From assembly GCF_001611675.1 (NCBI RefSeq), contig NZ_CP014766.1, positions 372,001-436,000 on the forward strand: a DNA stretch of 64,000 bases, given 5' to 3'. The notes under the pieces are model-generated. The model had not been told where the DNA came from, searched no databases, and saw only the letters and a program-made list of their open reading frames with translations. The position numbers were made by a program, and so were the translations under genes. This document shows positions 17,156-25,770 of this stretch, piece by piece; the stretch's first letter is position 1; every line of letters begins with the position of its first letter. The DNA is from Pontibacter akesuensis. Lineage in GTDB: Bacteria > Bacteroidota > Bacteroidia > Cytophagales > Hymenobacteraceae.

Positions 17156-18238
17156 TTGGAACAGCCCATCCGCAAAATCATACACGTAGACATGGACGCA
17201 TTTTTTGCCTCCGTAGAGCAGCGCGATAACCCCGAGCTGCGTGGGAAGCCTGTGGCGGTGGGTGGTTCCAAAGCGCGCGGTGTGGTGGCTGCGGCCAGTT
17301 ACGAGGCCCGCAAGTATGGCGTGCATTCGGCCCTGGCCTCCAAAATAGCGGCACAGCGCTGCCCGCAGTTAATCTTCGTGAAGGCTCGTTTTGATGTCTA
17401 CAGTGCCATCTCCCGGCAAATCCGCGACATCTTTTATTCTTATACCGACCTGGTGGAGCCGCTTTCGCTGGATGAGGCCTACCTGGATGTGACGGAAAAC
17501 AAGATCGGCATGCCCTCGGCCAGCATCATTGCCAAAGAAATCAAAAAGCGCATTTTGGAGGAAACAGGCCTGACGGCATCGGCAGGCGTTTCTTACAATA
17601 AATTCTTGGCCAAGATCGCCTCCGACATGAACAAGCCGGACGGCTTTACGTTGATCACCCCGGACAAGGCCGAGGCGCTGGTGGCGGGATTGGAGATCGA
17701 GAAGTTTCATGGCATCGGCAAGGTGACGGCAGCCAAAATGCAAAGTATGGGCATTCTCACCGGGGCTGACCTGAAGCTGCGCTCGGAGGAGGACCTGGTG
17801 CGTCATTTCGGGAAAGTGGGCCGTTACTATTACCGCATTTCGCGTGCGCAGGACGACCGGAGCGTGCAGCCACACCGGGTACGCAAGTCCATCGGCTCAG
17901 AGCGTACTTTTGATGACGACCTGACAGAGGAAGATGACCTGCTGGAGCGGCTGCAATACCTGTCGGAGGAGGTGGCGCAGGACATGGCCCGGCTGCAGGC
18001 CTCGGCAAAAACTGTAACAGTCAAGATCAAGTACTTCGACTTCACCCAAAACACCCGCAGCAAAACGTACCTAAGCGATTTCAACTCGGCCAGCGCCATC
18101 TTCACCATCGCCCGCGAACTGCTGCGCACGCCCCAGCTTCCGGCTTATCCTGTGCGCCTGCTCGGCATTGCCGTCTCCAGCCTCACCTACCAGCACGACC
18201 GCCTGCAGGAAGGGTATCAGCTGACGCTGGAATTGTGA
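17156..18238 (+). CDS. dinB: DNA polymerase IV
   Basis: A 360-residue Y-family translesion polymerase. The palm residues are visible: D12 in IIHVDMDAFFASVEQRD and D106/E107 in SLDEAYLDV, the metal-binding set of Dpo4-like enzymes. AVGGSKARGVVAAASYEARKYGV is the fingers motif, and helix-hairpin-helix and little-finger domains follow to the end. Start is taken as TTG 17156 (MEQPIRKIIHVDMD); the first ATG lies inside the catalytic motif, and an earlier TTG at 17120 would precede the promoter box. No imuB or lexA neighbour. Confidence 0.92.
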   Translation: MEQPIRKIIHVDMDAFFASVEQRDNPELRGKPVAVGGSKARGVVAAASYEARKYGVHSALASKIAAQRCPQLIFVKARFDVYSAISRQIRDIFYSYTDLVEPLSLDEAYLDVTENKIGMPSASIIAKEIKKRILEETGLTASAGVSYNKFLAKIASDMNKPDGFTLITPDKAEALVAGLEIEKFHGIGKVTAAKMQSMGILTGADLKLRSEEDLVRHFGKVGRYYYRISRAQDDRSVQPHRVRKSIGSERTFDDDLTEEDDLLERLQYLSEEVAQDMARLQASAKTVTVKIKYFDFTQNTRSKTYLSDFNSASAIFTIARELLRTPQLPAYPVRLLGIAVSSLTYQHDRLQEGYQLTLEL

Positions 18239-18622
18239 GTTTTGTGATGAAGGATAAAGGAGCTGTTTAGAAATGATGCTGCAGTATCCGTAGAAAATCA
18301 AACCCCATGCTACTTCTTTTACTTTCTGATTTTTGTCATCCTGAAAGAATCTTGTGGGCAAACAGCATTGGCTTAACCTCCTGGGGAGAAGAAACCAAGT
18401 TTCTTTAGAGAACAACAGTAGGTCTTTCGCTTTTGAATTTGATTTGAAACCACCTTGCTCCATTTAGCGGAGCTAGGTTTGGGTTCCTTAACTAAAGTAT
18501 TAATTTCTAAGGATGAGAACACATTCAGTGCTTCTCTAGCTTGCCCACAAGATCCTTTCAGGATGACAAAATAGTTGAAGTTATTGGTGACCTCAAACTT
18601 ATCCTCAATATATTGCCCTGTA
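18239..18622. other. gene-free gap between dinB and the alpha/beta hydrolase gene
   Basis: No gene is visible. The gap is dominated by the long inverted repeat at 18331-18571. The rest is AT-rich without further clear signals. Confidence 0.6.
18331..18571. repeat. 241-bp element bounded by a 31-bp near-perfect inverted repeat
   Basis: The 31 bp at 18331-18361 (TTTTGTCATCCTGAAAG...) are repeated inverted at 18541-18571 with a single mismatch. They enclose 179 bp of non-coding DNA. This is MITE- or REP-pair-like. The terminal GTCATC(CT)... core resembles the arms at 28117-28181 and a stretch near 1300. Confidence 0.7.
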
Positions 18623-19501
18623 TCACCCCCTACCCGCCAACTGCGCCACCAACGTGGCGATCTCCTCTGGCTTTTCTTCCTGTAGAAAGTGCCTTGCCTC
18701 CAGTTGGTGTACCTGCATAGGCGTGGCAGTATTGATAATCTGGTTGCCGTAGTGGGCATAATCCAGCGCAGGGTCTTGCATGCCCCAGATAACCTGTATA
18801 GGGTACGGCACGTTTTCTACCGCCTGGTAGCACAGTCGCTTAAACTCTTCTGACTTCTGGAAATTACGCATGATCTTCAGGAAAGCGGCACCACCGTCTT
18901 CCCGCTTAAGCAAATCGACGTAAGCGTAGATTTCTTCCTTCGGAATCGGGTTCGCATTCACCACACCCATCTTCGAAAATAGCAGGTGCCAGCTCGGGTG
19001 AATGATCGTCTTCAGTTCGGCCTCGCCTAACACCGGCATCTCGAACGGGCGCATCGGCAACGGCTTTTTAAAAGTATCCACATCAATCCAGGTATTCAGA
19101 ATGTTCAGCGAAAGAACCTTTTTCCGGTTCTCGGCAGCCATCGCAAAGCCGATGGGGCCGCCAATGTCGTGGATGAGCAGGTGGTAACGATCAATGCCCA
19201 GCACCTCAGCAGCGCGGGCGCAGAAACGGGCGAAGTTGTGAAAAGTGTAGTCGAAGTCTTCGGGGCGGTCAGACAAACCCAAACCGGGCAAATCAACACA
19301 GACACCGCGCATGCCTTTGGCGGCCAGCGAGGTGATCACGTTACGGTAGAGGAAAGAGGATGTGGGCACGCCGTGGATGCAGAAAACCACCTCCCCCTCT
19401 CCCTGGTCCAGCACAAAGGTCCTGATGCCATCTACGTCTATAAACTTGCCCGCTGCCTGATGGGCTGCGATTACCTGATCTACTGTTCTGCCTTCGCTCA
19501 T
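18623..19501 (-). CDS. alpha/beta hydrolase, haloalkane-dehalogenase-like
   Basis: A 292-residue alpha/beta hydrolase. The oxyanion segment is HGVPTSSFLYRNV (43-55). The nucleophile elbow LLIHDIGGPIG places Asp112 as the nucleophile, as in haloalkane dehalogenases and epoxide hydrolases, and a late His sits in ARHFLQ (about 275). The halide-stabilising Trp that normally follows the nucleophile (HDWG) is replaced by Ile, so true dehalogenase activity is uncertain. No signal peptide. It stands alone between the inverted-repeat element and the GH15 operon. Confidence 0.8.
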   Translation of the reverse strand: MSEGRTVDQVIAAHQAAGKFIDVDGIRTFVLDQGEGEVVFCIHGVPTSSFLYRNVITSLAAKGMRGVCVDLPGLGLSDRPEDFDYTFHNFARFCARAAEVLGIDRYHLLIHDIGGPIGFAMAAENRKKVLSLNILNTWIDVDTFKKPLPMRPFEMPVLGEAELKTIIHPSWHLLFSKMGVVNANPIPKEEIYAYVDLLKREDGGAAFLKIMRNFQKSEEFKRLCYQAVENVPYPIQVIWGMQDPALDYAHYGNQIINTATPMQVHQLEARHFLQEEKPEEIATLVAQLAGRG

Positions 19502-19618
19502 ACTTGTGCTTTTAATTGATGTTATTATCGCTTACGCATGCTACTGTTAAGTATGTTACCTCTTACTGAAAAGCAGCGACCAAAACACTAGCTACAAGTA
19601 TAAACTTGCCTGTAGGAG

Positions 19619-21340
19619 CTACGCCTCTTCTTCCCGGGCCTTTTTATAGTCTATCACAGCGCCGATCAGCGAGGCATGCACAAACGTTTGAGGTATGTTG
19701 CCCAGAAACTCACCCGTCTCTGGGTCACCCTCTTCCGGCATCAGGCCCACATCGTTCATTAAGGCTAGCGCTGCCTCCATTATCTGCCCGAACCGCTCCC
19801 AATTGCGGCGCATCACGTAGTACTGAGCCACCCAGAACGTCCCGGCTAGGAATGCACCCTCCACGCTGGAGTCGAAATCCACGAGGTGGCGGCGAAACAG
19901 GTTGTGCTGGCAGTAGTCGCGCTCCAGCACTTTGATGGTTTGCAGTACTTCCGGTGCATCGGCATCGGTGTAGGCCCAGATGGGGAAAAGTATGGCACTG
20001 ACATCCACTGCCTCCGAGCCCGGAAAAGCAGCATAGGCTCCCTCGGAAGTCAGACATTCCTGCGCCACAAAAGCTCTGATGTCGGTGGCCGCATTTTTCC
20101 ATCGTTCCTGCTGGGCCTTGTCCTCACTGTGCTCGGAGATGTACTCCAGGCTCACAGCCACAATAACTTTGCTCGAAGTATAATGCTGCTTCTGCGTTTC
20201 CTCCCAAAGTCCGTGGTCCTGCTCGTACCAGTGGCTGGCAAGGTAATCTGCTAAATAGCACACCAGTTCCCAGTGCTCTTTGGTGTCGAAGGTGTTGTAG
20301 ATAAGCTTTGCCGCGAGCAGCACGTTGCTGATGGCATCCAGTTGCAACTGGTTGTTGGCGTTGTTGCCAACACGGACCGGAAGGCTGTCAGCATAGCCGC
20401 GCAGGTGCTGCAGTTCCTCCTCGCCCGGAGCAGGTTGCTTTTTCAGGGTGAAGAAAGGCACCACCGGCTCCTTTACCTGGTGCATGGCATCGCAGATAAA
20501 ACTAAGGAACTTGCGCTCTTCCTCCCCATCAGAGCCTGCGCGCGTGAGGGCGCTGGCAATCATGGCGGCATCGCGGAGCCATACGTAGCGGTAATCATAG
20601 TTGCGGTGGCTACCCTTTACCTCGGGCAGTGAAGTGGTGCCCGCCGCTATGATGCCACCATTTTCGGCAAAAGTCATCAGCCGAAGCACACGCAGCGAAT
20701 TCCGTACTTCGTCCTCGTAAGGCCCGTGGTAGGTGATGTGGCTGGTTACCTCCTTCCACTTTTCCTTTGTGGCCTCATGCGCCTGCTGTAGCACCTCCCA
20801 GTTCATTTCCTGCTCCTGCTCACTTAGCACAAACCAGGATTTTTCACCTGCCGGAACATCACAAAATATAGTGTTTTCATTTAGCCGCAGCGGATGGGAG
20901 GCGTACAGGAAAAGGATGCCGTCTATACTTGCCACGCCTTCCTGCAGTTGCAGCTTGGGTTTCTGACGGGCAAAGTTCGGGCGTGGTGCTAAAATGATTT
21001 GCAGCTTTTCCGGGGCGGCTGAAAGGGTGCGGCAGATGCCGTTAAAGCTGGCCTGCATCGGCATCCAGTCCTCCACCTCCAGCTCTCCTGCAGCACCGCT
21101 CAGGGTAGTGCACAGCACGGTGCTGTCGCTGCGGTAACTGCGTTTGATAAAGCGAAGGGATGGTGCCCCTATTCGCCAGTGGCCGCCTTTCTCCATATCC
21201 AACAGACCAGCAAAAATAGCGGGGGCATCAAAAACGCTTGGGCAGTACCACACCACACGTGCAGATTTATCTATATAAGCGCAGGTGCGGCGATCGCCTA
21301 TTACGGCCAAGTCTTTTATGTCGGGTGGTGCTATCTCCAT
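19619..21340 (-). CDS. glycoside hydrolase family 15 (glucoamylase/trehalase type)
   Basis: A 573-residue GH15 enzyme releasing glucose from alpha-glucosides or trehalose by inversion. The N-terminal beta-domain (about 1-210) leads into the (alpha/alpha)6 barrel. NYDYRYVWLRDAAM is at 247-260, the general acid is probably E380 in HGLWEE, and the base is E536/E537 in GLMPEEGDPETGEFLGN. No signal peptide, so it acts in the cytoplasm on imported or stored glucan. It follows the SDR gene by 3 nt and is surely co-transcribed. It may work downstream of the Sus locus at 31-44 kb. Confidence 0.92.
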   Translation of the reverse strand: MEIAPPDIKDLAVIGDRRTCAYIDKSARVVWYCPSVFDAPAIFAGLLDMEKGGHWRIGAPSLRFIKRSYRSDSTVLCTTLSGAAGELEVEDWMPMQASFNGICRTLSAAPEKLQIILAPRPNFARQKPKLQLQEGVASIDGILFLYASHPLRLNENTIFCDVPAGEKSWFVLSEQEQEMNWEVLQQAHEATKEKWKEVTSHITYHGPYEDEVRNSLRVLRLMTFAENGGIIAAGTTSLPEVKGSHRNYDYRYVWLRDAAMIASALTRAGSDGEEERKFLSFICDAMHQVKEPVVPFFTLKKQPAPGEEELQHLRGYADSLPVRVGNNANNQLQLDAISNVLLAAKLIYNTFDTKEHWELVCYLADYLASHWYEQDHGLWEETQKQHYTSSKVIVAVSLEYISEHSEDKAQQERWKNAATDIRAFVAQECLTSEGAYAAFPGSEAVDVSAILFPIWAYTDADAPEVLQTIKVLERDYCQHNLFRRHLVDFDSSVEGAFLAGTFWVAQYYVMRRNWERFGQIMEAALALMNDVGLMPEEGDPETGEFLGNIPQTFVHASLIGAVIDYKKAREEEA

Positions 21341-21343
21341 AGG

Positions 21344-22123
21344 CTAGGCTCCCTGCCCCACATGTTGGCTTAGGGCGCCGTCCATGGTATAAGTGGCGCC
21401 AGAGCAGTAATCGGAATCCGGGGAGGCCAGAAACAGCGCTAGTTTTGCAATTTCCTCTGGTTGGGCAGCTCTTTTCATAGGTATACTTTGTACTTGCTTT
21501 TCACGCGCTTCCGGATCATCGATGGCCTCCTGGTTGAAAGGCGTCAGGACCATACCGGGTGCTAGGTTGTTCACATTAATCCCCTGGGCTGCCACCTCCA
21601 GGGCTAGCGTGCGGGACAGGTTCATTACAGCGCCTTTGGTGCAAGTGTAATCGGCGGCACCCTCCCGGGGCAGGCGCTGGTGCACGGAGGTAACGTTGAT
21701 GATTTTCCCCTTGCCTCCCTGCTGCAGGCGATGTTGCACAAACCGGCGGGCACAGAAGAAGTAACCATTCACATTTACGGCAAACGCCCGCTGCCACTGT
21801 TCTGTGCTCATCTCAGCCACCTTAGTCTCTGCCTCTCCTACGGCTGCATTGTTCATTAAAATAAAAATGTCGCCGAATTGTTCGATCGCCCTGTCAAACA
21901 TCTCCTCCACCTGCTGCTCATCGCTCATGTCCGCCTGTATCACAAGGCCCTGCTGGCCTGTCTGCATCACCTGCTGCAGGGTGTATTCAGCCCCATCCTC
22001 ATCGTGCAGGTAGTTGATGATTACGTTAGCGCCATTTCGGGCAAATTCAATTGCCGTTGCCTGTCCTATACCTGAGTCTGACCCAGTAATTATGGCTGTC
22101 TTCCCTTCTAATTTCTTTTCCAT
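21344..22123 (-). CDS. SDR-family oxidoreductase (glucose 1-dehydrogenase-like)
   Basis: A 259-residue classical short-chain dehydrogenase. The cofactor motif TGSDSGIG is at 13-20, NNAA near 91-94, catalytic Ser146, and Tyr159-x3-Lys163 in YTCTK. The overall sequence resembles glucose 1-dehydrogenase-type SDRs, and its coupling with GH15 (3-nt gap) would let released glucose be oxidised directly. That link is inference. First gene of the operon; about 250 bp of upstream non-coding DNA. Confidence 0.87.
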   Translation of the reverse strand: MEKKLEGKTAIITGSDSGIGQATAIEFARNGANVIINYLHDEDGAEYTLQQVMQTGQQGLVIQADMSDEQQVEEMFDRAIEQFGDIFILMNNAAVGEAETKVAEMSTEQWQRAFAVNVNGYFFCARRFVQHRLQQGGKGKIINVTSVHQRLPREGAADYTCTKGAVMNLSRTLALEVAAQGINVNNLAPGMVLTPFNQEAIDDPEAREKQVQSIPMKRAAQPEEIAKLALFLASPDSDYCSGATYTMDGALSQHVGQGA

Positions 22124-22373
22124 GAGCTTGTTTTCCTAGCGGCTCAGCCTGACGATTTGCAAGGAGCCTGTCCTACTTACGGAATACAAAAAAAAGGGCT
22201 GCAGAATGTATTTAAAATAAGAATATTTATAACATACTTGATTTAACAAAGAAGAAAAGCGGGTTAGAGAAGATAAAAAACAGCAGGCTAAAAATATCAT
22301 GAAGCTGTGCTGGAGCACTTTATGCCTTACAAAGACAGTAGCTTTGCGGGCAGGTACGGAAAGCTACTAAAGC

Positions 22374-22760
22374 TTAGCCCATTGTTTCACCAGTGGCAGT
22401 CCTTAAGGCTTCATCTAATTTCTCCTGCAACTGCGTCAGTGATTTTATGTGGTTTAGCTCCTGTGCCTCCAACAGCACCTCAACTCTGTTTTCGCCAGTT
22501 TGCAGGGCTATTAGCGGATAGGTGTTGCGTATGGGGGCAAACTTCCATTCGTTTTTGTAGACAAAGGACACTTCCAGCGGTAAAGCCTGAAGGTAGGCCG
22601 CCCACTCCTGCCGCATGGTAAGTTTGCCATAGGTGAGGGCACAAAGACTGCAGGCGTAGGTTTTAGGGGAAATGATTTTGTGCGCGAAGTCTGTTAGCTT
22701 GTTGAAGAAGCCTGTTTCGGCGTTGTAGACGAATACCAATTTCTGCTTTGCCTCGCTCAT
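22374..22760 (-). CDS. small conserved-looking protein with CxxC pair, unknown function
   Basis: A 128-residue protein with no signal peptide or membrane segment. It opens with a strand-like KLVFVYNAETGFF, followed by SPKTYACSLCALTYGKL, which contains C37-x-x-C40, and a later YPLIALQ strand. The arrangement could suit a thioredoxin-like or metal-binding fold, but I do not recognise a characterised family. Its ATG overlaps the stop of the GT2 gene by 4 nt (22757-22760), making it the last gene of the redox/glycosyltransferase operon. The frame is open upstream to 22955, but that stretch lies inside the GT2 gene. Confidence 0.75.
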   Translation of the reverse strand: MSEAKQKLVFVYNAETGFFNKLTDFAHKIISPKTYACSLCALTYGKLTMRQEWAAYLQALPLEVSFVYKNEWKFAPIRNTYPLIALQTGENRVEVLLEAQELNHIKSLTQLQEKLDEALRTATGETMG

Positions 22761-24226
22761 GCTTTTCGGTAGGATTGGAAAGAGTGGTAAAAAACAAGCA
22801 GGTAGCCGGTGGCCAGCATCATGTGCAGGAGCAGGAAAGCATACTCTCCCCGGGCAATACTCCACGCAGCCACGCCCAGGAACAACAGCCCTAGCAGTCC
22901 CTCCAGGTAAGTGGTAAACGGTACTTTCAGGCTGAGGTACATGTTCTTCTGCCACGGGTGCTGCCTGGCCTCCAGGTTAAACTTGGGCGTCCGGATGAAG
23001 GCGGATTTACGACCGCTCCAGCCCTCTAACACGGCAAGAGCATTGTGCAGCGCCAGCCCCATCGACACAGAAAGGAAAAGGGGGTAGTAGACTATAAAAC
23101 TGAGCACACGTCCCACCAGCGAATTTGTTTGCAGCGCATTGGCCTGAAAGTACACCAAGCTTATTACCACAAAACTAAGCAGCATCCACTTCCCGACTTC
23201 AAACACCACATAGGGCAGCAAACCGTTTACCTGTGCCCAAACCAATGGGACACTTGCCAGCGAGGCCAGCAGCACGGCCACATACACTGAGCTATTAAGC
23301 AGGTGCGCCAGGGCGTGGTATTTTGCCTGCAAGGGCACACCGGATCGCAGCACGGTGGCCAAGTGCTTCACCGCCGATTCTGCCCCCCCTTTTGTCCAGC
23401 GGAACTGCTGCGACTTCAGCGCACTCATCACCGGCGGCAGTTCTGCCGGCGACGCTACATCTGGCAGGTAGGTAAAATCCCAGCCCCTGAGTTGGGCGCG
23501 GTAGCTAAGGTCCAGGTCTTCGGTGAGGGTGTCGTACTGCCAGTTGCCGGCATCCAGTATGGTGGCTTTTCGCCACACTCCGGCAGTTCCGTTAAAGTTA
23601 ATGAAAGCGTGAAGGCTGTTGCGCCCCACCTGCTCCACATAGAAGTGCGCATCCAGTGCCAATGCCTGCAATTTGGTGAGGATGGAGTAGTCCCTGTTCA
23701 GGTGCGTCCAGCGGGTTTGCACCATGCCGGTTTTCCGGTTGGCGAAGTATGGGATGGTTTCTTTCAGGAAGGAGGGCGCGGGAACAAAATCGGCATCAAA
23801 AATGGCAATAAACTTTCCTTTCGCCAGTTCCAGCCCATACTTCAGGGCACCTGCTTTGTAGCCGCTGCGGTCGGGCCTGCGGATGTACTTAAATGAGAGT
23901 TGCGGGTACTGTTGTAGCTTCTGCTCAATGAGGGCGGAGGTTTCGTCGTCACTGTCGTCGAGCACCTGGATCTCCAGTTTTTCAGTGGGGTAATCGAGGG
24001 CTGCAACGGTTTCGAGCAGCCGCTCCACCACATACTTCTCGTTATACACCGGCAGTTGCACCGTTACCATTGGCCATACTTCGGGCGCAGGCGGCACGGG
24101 CTTTTTATCCTGCCTGAGGTAGCGCCGGAACCTGTACAGCAGATGCGCCTGCGCCAGACTGTACAGGAGTATGAACAGCATGGCACCGGCATATACCAGC
24201 ACGCACAGGGTGATCAGAAACATCAT
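22757..24226 (-). CDS. membrane GT2 glycosyltransferase, cellulose-synthase-like
   Basis: A 489-residue processive-type family 2 glycosyltransferase. A TM helix (about 3-24) is followed by the catalytic domain: VQLPVYNE, DDSDDET (90-96), DAD (144-146), TED (235-237) and QQFRW (273-277), the D,D,D,QxxRW signature of cellulose/hyaluronan-synthase-like enzymes. About four TM segments follow (300-370 and 430-485). No PilZ domain. The ATG at 24226 overlaps the upstream TAA by one base, and a second ATG follows immediately. It sits unexpectedly within a redox operon; product unknown. Confidence 0.87.
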   Translation of the reverse strand: MMFLITLCVLVYAGAMLFILLYSLAQAHLLYRFRRYLRQDKKPVPPAPEVWPMVTVQLPVYNEKYVVERLLETVAALDYPTEKLEIQVLDDSDDETSALIEQKLQQYPQLSFKYIRRPDRSGYKAGALKYGLELAKGKFIAIFDADFVPAPSFLKETIPYFANRKTGMVQTRWTHLNRDYSILTKLQALALDAHFYVEQVGRNSLHAFINFNGTAGVWRKATILDAGNWQYDTLTEDLDLSYRAQLRGWDFTYLPDVASPAELPPVMSALKSQQFRWTKGGAESAVKHLATVLRSGVPLQAKYHALAHLLNSSVYVAVLLASLASVPLVWAQVNGLLPYVVFEVGKWMLLSFVVISLVYFQANALQTNSLVGRVLSFIVYYPLFLSVSMGLALHNALAVLEGWSGRKSAFIRTPKFNLEARQHPWQKNMYLSLKVPFTTYLEGLLGLLFLGVAAWSIARGEYAFLLLHMMLATGYLLVFYHSFQSYRKA

Positions 24227-25770
24227 TAATTCAATACCTTTATCGACTCGTTTCCTGTAAGTATGGGAATGTCGGTGATGCGGCCCTGCTCCGGGCCATT
24301 TTCCAGCTTTAATACGCCCCGTGGGCAAACAGAGGCACAAATACCGCAGCCCACGCAGGAAGCCCGCACGATGTTCTGCCCGCGCTGTGCATACCAGCGC
24401 ACATCAATGCCCATCTCGCAGTAGGTAGAGCAGTTGCCGCAGGAGATGCACTGCCCGCCGTTGGTTGTGATGCGGAACCGTGACTTGAACCGCTGCACAA
24501 TACCGATGTAGGCCGCCAGCGGACAGCCGTAGCGGCACCACACGCGGTTGCCCATCAGCGGGTAAAAGCCAACCCCGATCACACCGGCAAAGGCAGCACC
24601 GATGATAAAACCGTACCACTGGTGCAGCATGTCGGTGGATTGCTTCAACAAAGCAAAATTCATAAAGTAGTTGGCAATGGTCAGGGCCGTGATCAACGTG
24701 ATGATCACAAGTATAGGATATACCATCCACCGCTCAATTTTCCAGGCTTTCAATGATTTGTCGGACAGGTGGCGGTACGGATCTCCGGCTGTTTCGGCCA
24801 GGCCGCCGCAGCCGCACACCCAACTGCAGTACCAGCGCTTGCCATACAGGTACGTAAACACCGGCACGCCCACCAGGGCCAGCACTGTTCCCCACACCAG
24901 CATAAAAATCCCGATTGACCCGCCGCCCAGCATACTTGCCACGCTGTAATCAAAATAGAAATCGTAGTCGAGCGGCCAGATATTCTTGAGGTCCTGCCAG
25001 GGGTTGTTGAGCATCACCAGTATTTCAGGAATGAGGAAGGCGAAACTCAGCTGGAAAAACATGACAGAGGAAGTGCGCACCAGCTGGTATTTGTTGCCCC
25101 TATACTTGCGAAACATGCGCACCCCCATCACCAGGATAGCCAGCGTATAGATGGTGCCGTAGAAAAACCACTGGCTAGCTGGCCCGCCGGACAAGGCGTA
25201 GCTCAGCGGATCGACTAGCATCGTCCAGTTTACGAGATACTCTGGATACCAGTAAAGCAGCACGTACAGCGCCGTCAGGTAAATGCCGATCGTAATGCCG
25301 ATGATCCCCCTAGACTTGTTCGAGGAAAACATCACGCCGTTGTTTTTAACACCAGCCGGCTCGCCCCGGTGGCTCGGCAGGATATATACTAAGGCTCCCG
25401 CCGCCCCCACCACAATCGTCAGGAAAAGGAGGAGCAGCTTGTTATTTTCCACAAAGCCCTGGCTTGCCACTTTCGTGAGGGCAAAGGCATAGTCGTCCCA
25501 GATCACGCGGTCCCATTGCTGGCTGCGCTGCTGCTCTTCGTTGTAGTTGTCGAGGTACTGGTTAAAGTCGTTGGCAAAGGCGAAACTGGACGTATAGGTC
25601 TGGCCCAGCATAGGCTGTAGCTTCTCCCGCAGCACCTCCACATGCTCGGACTTCACCACATCCTGCAGTTGCTGTTCCGTGAGCTGAAACTGCCCCATAA
25701 AAAGCAGCACGTTCAGCAGCAGCAACGCAGCCAGAAAAACGCCCAACCCAATTTTTTGTATGCTTGTCAT
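24226..25770 (-). CDS. membrane polyferredoxin, NosR/NapH-like 4Fe-4S protein
   Basis: A 514-residue inner-membrane electron-transfer protein. An N-terminal TM helix is followed by a soluble, probably periplasmic loop (about 30-110), then several TM helices. Cysteine motifs CSWVCGCGG and CRYGCPLAAY resemble those of NosR/NapH-type proteins. Two 4Fe-4S clusters follow near the C-terminus (CISCGNCSTYC and CVGCGICASVCP). Electrons presumably pass from the flavoprotein encoded upstream to a periplasmic acceptor. Overlaps the FAD gene by ATGA at 25767-25770 and GT2 by one base. No nos, nap or nir genes are nearby. Confidence 0.88.
   Translation of the reverse strand: MTSIQKIGLGVFLAALLLLNVLLFMGQFQLTEQQLQDVVKSEHVEVLREKLQPMLGQTYTSSFAFANDFNQYLDNYNEEQQRSQQWDRVIWDDYAFALTKVASQGFVENNKLLLLFLTIVVGAAGALVYILPSHRGEPAGVKNNGVMFSSNKSRGIIGITIGIYLTALYVLLYWYPEYLVNWTMLVDPLSYALSGGPASQWFFYGTIYTLAILVMGVRMFRKYRGNKYQLVRTSSVMFFQLSFAFLIPEILVMLNNPWQDLKNIWPLDYDFYFDYSVASMLGGGSIGIFMLVWGTVLALVGVPVFTYLYGKRWYCSWVCGCGGLAETAGDPYRHLSDKSLKAWKIERWMVYPILVIITLITALTIANYFMNFALLKQSTDMLHQWYGFIIGAAFAGVIGVGFYPLMGNRVWCRYGCPLAAYIGIVQRFKSRFRITTNGGQCISCGNCSTYCEMGIDVRWYAQRGQNIVRASCVGCGICASVCPRGVLKLENGPEQGRITDIPILTGNESIKVLN

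Noticed and set aside
24227-24340. Upstream extension of the GT2 frame
   Set aside because: Overlaps the polyferredoxin 3' end; the ATG at 24226, overlapping the upstream TAA, starts the first TM helix.
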